The notes under the pieces are model-generated. The model made no database searches. It saw only the letters and a program-made list of their open reading frames with translations, and was not told where the DNA came from. A program made the position numbers and the translations under genes. DNA of 53,687 bases from the NCBI GenBank assembly GCA_900073065.1, contig FJOG01000003.1:2647250-2700936 (forward strand), in the 5' to 3' direction. Below are positions 44,438 to 53,687 of the stretch, piece by piece; positions within the stretch are counted from its first letter, which is position 1, and every line of letters begins with the position of its first letter. The stretch comes from Phialocephala subalpina. Taxonomy: Eukaryota > Ascomycota > Leotiomycetes > Helotiales > Mollisiaceae.

Positions 44438-45165
44438 TTTGAACGCTTCCCTGGGCTTCCGACTAAACTCCGCCGCTGAATCTGGCACTTCTCCCTCACC
44501 CTGTCGCTCGTCCGTTACCTTCGACACCCCCATATATATGTATTTTTATAAATTGAGAAGTGAACTTTCTATTCTCGGGTTCATCATCCTGTACCTATAA
44601 TTCTGCAAGTATGTAAAGAAGCACGCTATGAGCTTCTTCACACCGATGCCATCGAGCAAATTCATCCAATCTACAGGCTGTATGGATTTGGACCGGAAAC
44701 AAGGAAGAGGGGGAACAGAGTATACATGTGTTTGGAAATCGATATCGTGTTCCTCACCACCGGAAGTGCGCTTTTCTCCGATTCTCACTGTCTTCGAGGC
44801 ACTGACATGTGAGTAGATAATTGCTTGACGCCGATCTCCTTGGCGTCCGAAATCTGGCACTTCCCCAACCAGCTCAGCCCATCGATAAGTCAGCGTGGGA
44901 TCAGACAATTCTGCAGGTTATACTCAGTTTCAAGTCGCTTGAAACTTTGACCATCGTGAGCAATCGCATAAGGCCAGGCTTGCCGGAAGACGACGAAGAA
45001 ATGACGTTCAAGGAGCTCATGTTTGCAGAGGCGGGCACGCTGGAATGTCAGTTGAGGAAGTACAGGAGGTTGTTTGGGAAGGCGGAGGAGAGATCGAGTA
45101 TTGGATGGAAAGCTCCGGCTTTACAAATTATATCGAGGGCTCAGATGGAGACGCTCGACTGGTGA
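44438..45165 (+). pseudogene. Decayed 2EXR-domain gene
   Basis: Pieces of a 2EXR protein lie in order but in broken frames. FERFPGLPTKLRR at 44438-44476 is followed by an in-frame TGA (44477-44479) and then IWHFSL in the same frame, exactly where intact members continue with an IW-containing helix. After further stops, HHPVPIILQVCKEARYE and MCLEIDIVFL (about 44585-44815) match the family's CRESR and DTL blocks. A frame change near 44815 then leads to LLGVRNLALPQPAQP, FKSLETLTIVS and FKELMFAEAG, the usual C-terminal part, ending at 45163-45165. No ordinary GT-AG introns remove these lesions. The order of motifs makes an accidental match unlikely. The alternative is a highly atypical intron set or sequencing errors. 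Confidence 0.65.
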
Positions 45166-45622
45166 TGCACGAGGCATGCAAGCTGGACTCGGGAAAGAGG
45201 CTCGATTGTGAAGCGAGGTCTACCATTGCGGGCTGCAAGGCCACAATTCTGTAGTTACATCTTCGTAGACTTAATGCAGACATAAATCTCTTCTCAAATA
45301 CCACTCCAAGGACAGTATAACACTTCATCCCTACTTTCATCTGACGTTAAAATAGAGAGTCTCCACGTGATGCTTCTGGCTTTCAATTCACGTGCTGATA
45401 ACATGGAAACCTTAATCTCTCGAAGAGAGCTCGCGACGAAAAGTTTGTAAACAACAGAGCTTTCAAAACAGGCCACGCAACGATCAATTCCATCTGCCGA
45501 CTTCCGAAACTGAAACTAGGGTACCCATATGCTTCCTCGAGTCAAGGAAGACAGCTACTCACTCCACACTACCTCACAATCCGCCTTGAGCACGCAACCT
45601 CGACCGCGAGGTTGCTGAAGTC
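45166..45622. other. Promoter/leader of CTNNBL1 homologue
   Basis: 457 bp between the pseudogene and the CTNNBL1 homologue. It contains the hairpin listed at 45594-45615; otherwise I see no gene. Confidence 0.45.
45594..45615 (+). promoter_or_regulatory. Perfect 9-bp stem-loop just before the CTNNBL1 start codon
   Basis: GCAACCTCG (45594-45602), loop ACCG, CGAGGTTGC (45607-45615) form a GC-rich hairpin ending seven bases before the ATG at 45623. In a leader this could slow scanning ribosomes. Whether it is inside the transcript is not known. Confidence 0.55.
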
Positions 45623-47537
45623 ATGTCAAGCCTCGATGACCTCTTCAAGGTCAGACTTTCACGCTTCTCAATCTGCCTAATTCAATACTAAGAAGCACAA
45701 CAGAAGCCCGCGCTCCCCAGCAATAAAAGAAAGCTAGAAGCAACCCGCGATCCCAGTCCGTCCTCCCCAATCCTCCAATCAACACACTCACTAACCCACC
45801 CAGCCCAAATCTACAAATCCGCCAAGCTGGCCCCCAACGGCTCCGCGAAATCAAATGGCAAACAAGCAGCAGTCGAAGAAGATGAAGACATGGAAGCCGG
45901 TCCCGAAGCACCCCCAGACGACGAAGACTACGGCCCCGATATCCCCGACGACGAAGACGGGCGCTTCTTCGGCGGCGGCGTAACACAAGAGGAAAACGAG
46001 ATACTAGATTACATGAACGAACAACCTTCTGCCGATATTGCACCCGAGAAAATCGATTCATCGTGGTTAAGGAAACTGGCGCTGAATTTCGAGAAGAAGA
46101 TTACGAAGAATGCAGAGTTACGGGCGAAGTTTGAGGATGATCCGACGAAGTTTATGGGGAGTGAGGCGGATTTAGATGCGGATGTTAAGGCGCTGAGTAT
46201 TTTGAGTGAGCATCCGGAGTTGTATGGAGAGTTTGCGAAGTTGGGGTGTGTGGGGAGTTTGGTGGGGTTGTTGGCACATGAGAATACGGATATTGCTATC
46301 GACGCGATTGAGATCGTTGCAGAGCTCACAGACGAAGACGTTGAGGCTGAACAAGAGCAATGGATGGGGATTGTGGATGCTATGGTTGAAGCCGATTTAT
46401 TGGATTTGCTGGTGAGCAATTTCAAGAGATTCGATGAGGGGAATGAGAGTGATAGGGGAGGAGTATATCATGCTCTCAGCGTCTTGGAAAATCTTGCGAG
46501 TCAAACGAGTCTAGCGGAGAAGATTGGACAGGATACGGAGGTTCTGAAATGGTTGCTTCAACGGATACAGAAGAAGGAGTCACCAGTAACGCAAAATAAA
46601 CAATACGCCGCCGAAATCCTCGCCATTCTCCTTCAATCCTCGCCTCCCAACCGACAGAAACTATGCGAGTTAGACGGTATCGAGATCTTGCTTCAACTTC
46701 TCTCCGCATACAGGAAACGAGATCCGGAGAAAGGAACAGAGGAAGAGGAGTTCGTGGAGAATGTTTTTGATGCATTGACATGCGTAGTTGATGAGGTGGA
46801 AGGGAAGAGCAAGTTTGTGGAGGCGGAAGGGGTGGAGTTGGCGTTGATTATGATAAGAGAAGGCAAGATGAGTAAATCTCGCGCTCTTCGACTCATGGAT
46901 CACGCTCTATCAGGACAGGCCGGGGCAGGGGTTGCAGAAAAGCTAGTCGAAGCAGCAGGACTGAAAGTCATTTTCGGCATGTTTATGAAGAAGCAAGACT
47001 CTTCTACCACAGAACATTTGCTTGGGATTTTCTCGAGTTTGTTGCGGGCGTTACCGGCTGGAGAAGCGGGTAGGATACGAACGCTAGCGAAGTTTGTGGA
47101 GAAAGACTATGAGAAGATTGAGAAGTTGATTAAGCTGAGGAGAGACTATGCCAAGAGGGTTGCAGTCGTGGACGATGAGATTCGGAATGAGCAGAAGAAG
47201 CTTGATGCTGAAGAAAGAGAAGAGATGGCTGACGAGTGGCTTTCGAGGAGACTTGATGCTGGCCTTTTCTGTCTGCAGACTGTGGATGTTGTGCTTGCGT
47301 GGTTGGTGGCTGAGGATGGGGGTGCGGAGAAGAGGATTAGAACGTTGTTTGCTGATCGGGATGAGACGTTGGGGGTGGTGAAGGGGACGATTCAAGGTAT
47401 ATTTACTTTCTTGAGAGAGTGTTTGGGGAGTTGTTTGCTAATGAGGTGTAGAACAACTTGATACGATAGTGGGAGATACGGAGGAAGAGACTATGACGAG
47501 GGATATGCTGGTCACGTTGGTGCAGTTCTTGACATAG
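45623..47537 (+). CDS. ctnnbl1: CTNNBL1 homologue (catenin-beta-like 1, ARM-repeat nuclear protein)
   Basis: CTNNBL1 is an ARM-repeat protein of the Prp19/CDC5L spliceosome-associated complex. Exons 45623-45649, 45704-45755, 45804-47396 and 47452-47537 give 585 aa, close to the animal length. MSSLDDLFK-KPALPSNKRKLEATRDP-TQIYKSAKL is the conserved N-terminus, with a basic NLS-like KRK. An acidic linker (DDEDYGPDIPDDEDGRFFGGG) follows, then the family helix DYMNEQPS and WLRKLALNFEKKI. The ARM-type helices run from about residue 140 to 540 (CVGSLVGLLAHENTDIAIDAIEIVAELTDED, YHALSVLENLASQ, KLCELDGIEILLQLLSAYRKRDP, LRLMDHALSGQAG). The last exon adds EQLDTIVGD. Exon 1 is just nine codons. The 3' end converges on an MFS gene 203 bp away. 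Confidence 0.93.
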
Positions 47538-47740
47538 TCAATGAGATGATATATCAAGTTTCTGCGTGCAGGTGTGAGATTATGATTATGTACATTGTGA
47601 AGTATGTCGCTATGCTGATGGTGTTATCAGATGGCCGTTATCACGTTCTATGTCGCTCAAAAATGCTATCCAACGCCGCCAATGCTCCTCCTTGCATCCA
47701 ATATATACATCCAAAATAAACACCTATCATTCTCGGGATA

Positions 47741-49761
47741 TCATACCGGAGAACTCGTTTCTGCTGCAGGAACCGCAACCTTCCCCTTCCCAGCAGCTCT
47801 CTCTTCACCACTCTTGGCATTGTTCTCGGTAACAAGACCTCCAGTCCAAATAAAACACGGCACCGCCCCCGCAATACTAAACAACCCCAGACTCCAACTC
47901 ATCGTCCCCCACCCCGCCGCTTGCTCCACATACCCACTCCAAACCGGACCTATCAACGTCCCCGCCGCAAATGCAGTAATAAACAACCCATAAGCTTGAG
48001 CATACGCCCCATTCTTACCAAATCGTCCTGGCTCTTGACGTTCTTTCGCTTCTACTACGTAAGTGATTTCGGCCATTAAGGGAGGGTTTGTGAGGGTTAG
48101 GCAGATGCCGATTAATGCTAACAGAGCACAGAGTAAGACTTTCTGGCCCAGGCTGTCGTGGGTTACGAGGCGGAGGAGGACCCAGAATGGGATGGTCATT
48201 GTGAAGCCTATGACGGTGGGCCACCGGGGGCCGTATTTGTCGGCTGCCCAGCCTACGAGGGGGGCGAGGAAGCCAGGGATGAAGACTGCGAGGAAGACTG
48301 GGAGGAGTTAGTCAGGTGATTCTTGGGAAGATAGGGGATGAGGAAGTTGGGATGCACAGAGTCTCAAGCGAGATCAAAGCGGCGAGGGGAGTACAAAAGA
48401 GCCTCGAGTAAGGTGAAAGAGGCGAGAGAAAGAAAAGGGAGGGTTACTCAAGCCTGCTCCAATTGAGTTCCAGTGAAATGTTCGTTCTAGAAGATGGAGG
48501 AGTCAGCAATTGCTCTTTCAAGAATGTTTCGGGAGAATTTCTCGGGAGAAATATGATGAGTCACTCCCAAAGAGGTAAAAAGGTGTATCCCCCTTCTACT
48601 CACGGACGTAAAGTGGTATGACTGAGTCGAAGGCTGTCATTTGTGAACCTTCTGTAACATTGGATTTCAAGTGTCAGCTTATCTCTATCATGTATTTTCG
48701 GGCGTAGCATGCAGGTTTTGTACGTGCATGAGATTGGAAGCAGAAAATGTATGGATGAGGTTGAAATAAGATTATGTCTGAAGGTTGCCCACTGTTTCTG
48801 TTAAGGGTCGAGACTTACGAACGATGCAGCCCCAGAGTGCTGTCAATAGCCGTCTAGACTTCAGCAAAGTGAAGACTGGGGGCCATTTGGACCGGATTCT
48901 TGGGTCCGCTGCAGTTCCAGGGATGGTCTCATGGGTGCCACCATCGCTGGGAATAGGATCTGCAGCCACCGTCTTCTCGCCCACCAGGTCACTGGCATCG
49001 GGAGCAGGATCGGCAATGTCTGGCTTCTCGTCCACTGTCTCTTCGGTCTGAGAGCCCTGTTCTAGGTCCGAAATGGTTGCCGTCTCGGCTTCATCGTCGA
49101 GCCACTGCCTTGCAATCTTCTTCTCGACAAGGCTCAACCGGAGCAAGATATCTAGTCCAATGAGGCCGAATGCCATAAAATACACAGCGTAATAACCTGC
49201 TTTGTTGTACACTACTCCTCCAAGCAAGGGAGCAAGAAGAATGCCAACACTCATGCTGATGGAAACCCAGCCCAACGTTTCTCCAATCTCCTTCTCGCCA
49301 ACGGTGTCGACGAGGAGAGCCATTCCCACAACCCACACGATCGCTGCGCTGGCTCCCTGAAGCAGTCGTCCTACAATAAGCAGTGCTACCGTCCTAGCAA
49401 GACAGAGCATCACCGTAGCACCTGCCAAGGCGAGGAGCCCGATGAGAAGTGGAAATCGCCTTGATTGACTCCTGTCGGAATACCATCCAACAACAGGAGA
49501 TAGCACCAGCAACGCGGCTCCATAAACAGCAAGTAGCACTGATACATAACTTTGAACTGATGATGGTTTGACGCCTGCTCGGGATTCGATCGCGAATGGA
49601 ATGACTGGTACGATGATACCATAGAGGAAAATGTCAGTAAACACAGCAATACAGATCGTGGACAGGATGAAGATCTTTGATGAACGTATTCTAAGCAGGT
49701 ATGGAGGTGGCGAATTGGGGTCTACCCGAGTCCCCGAAAGGAAGTTGTTGATCCGGCCCAT
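47741..49761 (-). CDS. MFS transporter, vesicular-amine/TetA-like DHA1 branch
   Basis: Membrane antiporter of the major facilitator superfamily, substrate unknown. Exons (minus): 49761-48819, 48651-48604, 48486-48448 and 48297-47741, 528 aa. VFTDIFLYGIIVPVIPFAI begins TM1; GWYSDRSQSRRFPLLIG is the loop 2-3 motif; GRLLQGASAAIVWVVGMALLVDTV and GILLAPLLGGVVYNKAGYYAVY fit antiporter motif C and the SLC18/vesicular amine-like group. A long hydrophilic central loop (about residues 215-300) is acidic and Pro/Ala rich. Two very small exons (48 and 39 nt) rebuild IVQGSQMTAFDSVIPLYV and QRTFHWNSIGAGLIFLAVF, which together restore TM7-TM8. Removing three introns of 167, 117 and 150 nt is required; without them the two large frames look like separate proteins. 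It diverges from nothing close: 2.5 kb lie upstream. Confidence 0.88.
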
Positions 49762-52284
49762 GATATAGAGTTTGCGCTTCTTGGCATGTCTTTAAGCTCT
49801 GACCATATTTCTGAGCGTTGTTGATTATATTGAGTAGTACCAAATGATTTATATATAAACTCGTTGAAGGAATATTCACATCGTCGTCGTCGGTTTAACC
49901 CCCATTGTTGAAATTTCCAGACCGCGCTGGCGAGCCCAAAGTGGGTACCATTCTGGAGATTGGGATCTAAACTGTTTTGGGAATGGGTTGGGGAATCGGG
50001 ATCCGGTCCTAGCGCACTTCGCTATGACCTCCCTCGATTCTTTGCATTTTCAAAGAATCAAGTCTTACAGCAGAGCCTCATCATGTTGACTGCAGACTGT
50101 CCTCTAACCTCGACTTGTGCATATGTGGCTGCTTATACATCATTACAGATCCGGGAGATCTCGGCCAGGCCGCGATCAGAGCTGAGAAGCGCTCTCATGG
50201 GAGCTTCCTGTTTGAGTGAGTCAAGTGCTCCTGCCTGGACATCGCTTTATAGATCACAGTTGCCCTCTTGTCAGCAAAGTCCTGTTTCGTCGTCGCTTTC
50301 GTCTTCTCTACTTATATTTGATGGCGTAACTCCCTTCATCAATGCTCCAGGACCTTGCCGTTCGACACGAGATATCCAGTCGCTTCAGCCGCTCATTTAC
50401 CATGAAGGTCTCTCTGTCGTTCAGATGAGGTCCAGAACAATGAGGCTCATGCTTCAGCTGTCAAGGTCAGAGCACCCAGCTCTGTAAGCATCCAATACTC
50501 CTGTCTGATTGCCTAATATTTGTACTAATAAGGAGGTTGGGGAAAGGAGGCTTCGGCGTAGGCATACGTTGGCTTAGTCACGGTTCCAGCCAGCCTGCTC
50601 TTGACGGAAAAGGGCGTACGGGAATCATTGCTCCTCGACCTGGCGTCTGGTCGTTGCTGAGGTCCTATACTGGGAAACTGTTGGGTCCGAATACACCAGG
50701 GTCTCTTGTGGCTGCTTCCTCGATGAGCCGGGACCACTCTTATCGGCATTTTTCTCACCACCATGGCGCAACGCCCGCATCATTATCAGATCACATGCCC
50801 TCGATCTAACCCAGCCTCATCTTTTTTGTCTGAGATCATGAGAGATCCTAGATACTCCACGAAGTGGCGTCGTTGCGGGGTAAAGTACTATGCCTCGTAT
50901 TACTTTGGACAAATGCACCGTCCACTTTTCCGATAACCCTAGAAGCAAGCTCATTTGCCGTTCCGTGGAATGTCATGAAGATGGCGCCCAGAGTGGCCGA
51001 GACATTCGCCCAGCTGCTGCCAGATCTATCAGAGCTCACGACCAAATCCATCGGATTGCAGCAGAGCTGTAATCAATTGGAAACGTGAACCGGAGGGCCG
51101 GCATCGATTGCAACATCACTTGTGGTATGTGGTATCAATTGGTCGTTTGGGAATCAATACCCGCACGAAAACCAGGAATGAGGCTCTGTGTCTGGTGGGG
51201 TGCCAAAAAAAAAAAGGCGACAACTGGGCGATTGCTTTCTCGAATTTTTCGCTGGTGCGGCTCTGCAGCCTCCGCAGCGTGGTGGTTGCATGCAAAACCC
51301 TTGCTGCAACCTTGCATACCGAGCCTCGCATGTATCGCCTGCCAATTGGTTAGAGTTCACATGGCTTTTGCTCTTTTGCCACTGCTCGCATGCGGGCGGA
51401 TGCCTGCAAGATCGAAACAAGTCCATCCTGTCGTGTTCAGCCGGTTGAATGTTTTGTCTGCGTAATCGGTGCATCCGCACTTCACCGACTTACGCCGCCA
51501 TGCGCGTATTTGCTATCTATCACGAGCTCCTTTAAATCAAATGATGCTTAATTATCATTTGAGTCTCCTAGTTGGAGTAAACAAATGAGGTATCACATAT
51601 TGGGCTGAAATGAGTTATCATCTGATCGCGATGGTGGTTGTTTGTCCCGATTGTGTAGTGGCTACCAGAGTGAAACCATGATGGGTGGTTGAGGCTCTGC
51701 GATTGGACATTAACCAATCAAGGACTAGTGTTCATAGCGCAGAAACCTTTATCCCAAATGAGACACCAGCACCCAGCCTCACTCGGCTGTTGGTGCTCTC
51801 CATTAGTTGAGTTTGTACTACTGCCACGCTGTCCCGCTCAAATTTCCTGAGGCGCGTCGTCTGTCAATCCCAGAGTTCTGACCACACCTTGCAACCTCCC
51901 ATCCTACGTGTCTAAGCCTGAAACATCACAAGCACGGTCTTACTGATTTTGGATTAGATCATGCTAACCACAGCCAGGAATAATGTCTTAGTTATTGGAG
52001 CCGCAAATGTACTGGTACCTGCTTGAGCCTCATCTTTTCTCGGGGTATAAGTCTCCCACGCTTTTGGGCGCCAACATGCCAACAATTCCCGCCTTGTTTT
52101 CTGGTGCAGCCAACACCAATGAAGTCACTGACTCGCACGCCTTCAACCATAAGTCAGTCCGTGTTTTCATTACATCATCACAATCTCTTGTACACCGTCT
52201 ACCATATACCTCTTATAACGGCATAGATCACTGACAATAATGAGAATGATATAGAAAATACAGATCCTGTTCAGTCGGGGTCCA
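49762..52284. other. Large intergenic region without supported genes
   Basis: 2.5 kb, the longest gap in the window. Frames of 60-175 codons occur on both strands with much mutual overlap and no domains. I looked for transposase motifs, terminal repeats and tRNA box sequences and found none I trust. A poly-A run is near 51207-51217. Composition is close to the rest of the window, with no obvious RIP-like AT enrichment. Confidence 0.4.
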
Positions 52285-53687
52285 ATGTTCTCCTTGACAG
52301 ATTTACCATACGAGGTGTTATCATATGTCATCGACTATCTCAGTTTACAAGATGTCTATTGTTTGGGACAGACGAGTAGCGCTTTCAGATTCGTTCTTGA
52401 GGAAGAGAGAATCTGCAAATCAATCCTTCAAGTAAGCTTTGCAGATACTGGATCATGTGCACACGTACGTTAATCAAAACGACATTCAGCTGACGATATC
52501 TGTGTGTCAGACTAAATTACGGAACTCCAATGAGGCCCTTGCAGCGGTAGCAGCAGGCAGTGGCAATGCTCGTAATCTGAGAAGAGCTTTGAAACGGCAC
52601 ACCGCTCTTGCGACTGCTTCGCCGTTCATTGTCGCCACTATCGGCCTGTGCGATGCTTACCTGTACTGCAAAGGTGTCCTGTGCTACACACTCGATGACA
52701 AGATTCGTGTCCTCAATCTTCACCATTCTGGCCAGAGCGAGCTTGTAATCAGTATACCTTCACTTCTTGCACATGCGCTTTCAGACATCAACGAGAACAG
52801 CAAAGGATATTTCCAAATCCTCTACTATTCGGACTATATTCTGTCTTGCGTCTATAGGTCATCTAGTGCAGATTCAACTGCATGGCTGATATCATTCAAC
52901 TTAAGATCCAGACAATTTCTAGTTGCGCATGAGTTGGACTCGACAGACAAGATCTTCGTCCGGCATAACAAGCAATACCTTTACTATGGTACGCATTCGG
53001 AGCTTGGTACAGACGGTTACAAGAAATGGGTCATTTATGGATATGACTTCAAAACGCGGAAGTGGTTCGATCAAAAGGTACATCTTCCAGACATGGTAGG
53101 TTCGGAAATTGGTTCAACGATCTGCTTTGAACTATATGATGGATATTTCTACGGCCTCTCCAATCAAACTTCGTTCGAAGTTGAAGAGATAGACTGGACA
53201 TCCTTCTACCACTGTATTCGTTTCCCCCTGAGCTCCCCTTGCAAAGAATTGTTGGAAAAGACCGAAAACAAAAGCATGTGGAGAAGGCAGCATCAAGAAG
53301 GCCCTATCGATGATCGGTGGACTAATCTTCGTCTGGTGGAAGATGAAAGCACTGGCGAGCTTAAGATTGTCGAAGCAAGAAAGGAGTGGTATCTAGGATC
53401 CAGCAGAAGTCAGCGAACATACTACACAACAGACCTGGTATTCCCTCGACTATCCAAAGAGGAGGACGCAGAAGATTCAGTGAACTCACCGAGCGTTTCC
53501 TCTTCGGATCCTGGACTCCAATATTTTTCTCTGCCCGCGTGGGTGCCTGACTCAACCCTCGCGGCAGAAGAGGCTGCTCTTTCCTCGGCCTCGTCTTCAT
53601 CATCCGCGGGCACATCGGACAGCTCGTCAGCAACAGTAGAGTCTCAGAGCAGTGCTGCTACTGCGGACCCTTCCGATGACACCGAAA
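52285..53687 (+). CDS. F-box protein, 3' end beyond window
   Basis: Candidate SCF ubiquitin-ligase substrate adaptor. Exon 1 is 52285-52431; intron 52432-52510 (GTAAGC...GTCAG, with CTGAC-like branch); exon 2 runs from 52511 off the right edge, at least 441 aa so far. The F-box is MFSLTDLPYEVLSYVIDYLS then LQDVYCLGQTSSAFRFVLEE at residues 1-45, with the usual LPxEVL and Leu/Ser-rich helices. After the join, NLRRALKRHTALATASPFIVATIG and CKGVLCYTLDDKIRVLNLH match a fungal F-box subgroup whose C-terminal part may form a propeller-like fold. The end of the visible part is Ser-rich and low complexity (EEAALSSASSSSSAG). The frame of exon 2 has no stop before the window edge. Confidence 0.82.

Noticed and set aside
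49960..51480. Several frames up to 175 codons in the large gap
   Set aside because: Frames overlap on both strands and change without splice sites. I found no transposase, reverse transcriptase or other domain and saw no terminal repeats.
1..53687. tRNA, rRNA, CRISPR arrays or bacterial-type operons
   Set aside because: No tRNA A/B box pairs or rRNA segments were recognised, and the genome is eukaryotic, so CRISPR and Shine-Dalgarno features do not apply. A covariance-model scan would be needed to exclude small RNAs fully.

Overview
The window is nuclear DNA of a filamentous ascomycete (Pezizomycotina). The evidence is compact genes with many 45-80 nt GT-AG introns carrying CTGAC/CTAAC-like branch sites, Zn2Cys6 transcription factors, 2EXR and DUF2293 fungal families, a GH3/PA14 intracellular beta-glucosidase, a septation-initiation Cdc14 and several DHA1 drug/metabolite transporters. 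I cannot fix the class or genus from sequence alone. Gene models below were spliced by hand: exon joins were chosen by reading phase, splice-site consensus and continuity of family motifs.

Layout. 0-9 kb: an SLC25 mitochondrial carrier and a DUF2293 protein; then ESCRT-III Vps20 (minus) head to head with the ribosome-biogenesis AAA ATPase Rix7 (plus). 9-16 kb: a wax-synthase-like MBOAT acyltransferase (minus), a secreted Cys-rich single-pass membrane protein, the SIN protein Cdc14 (minus) and a geranylgeranyl diphosphate synthase. 16-25.5 kb: a DHA1 (Qdr-like) transporter, a GH3 beta-glucosidase (minus) and a weak hypothetical gene. 25.6-30.5 kb: a UBR7/Mlo2-type protein (minus) sharing a 422-bp promoter with the replicative helicase subunit Mcm2; that promoter carries MluI-box motifs and a perfect 19-bp palindrome. 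31-38 kb: a 2EXR protein, a second DHA1 transporter and a classical SDR. 38-44 kb: two divergent Zn2Cys6 regulators with a 12-bp CGG/CCG palindrome between them. 44-54 kb: a decayed 2EXR pseudogene, the CTNNBL1 spliceosome-associated ARM protein, a third MFS transporter (minus), a 2.5-kb apparently empty stretch, and an F-box protein running off the right edge.

Functionally this is mostly housekeeping (replication, ribosome assembly, ESCRT, septation, splicing, isoprenoid supply) with accessory transporters, regulators and an SDR between 31 and 44 kb. I see no convincing biosynthetic cluster, mobile element, CRISPR, tRNA or rRNA. The most notable structural signal is a set of four introns whose length is a multiple of three and which lack in-frame stops, so retained copies would be translated as short insertions. 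Next are the Mcm2 promoter architecture, a candidate CGG-N8-CCG operator, a possible GC-AG intron and a pseudogene with visible lesions.
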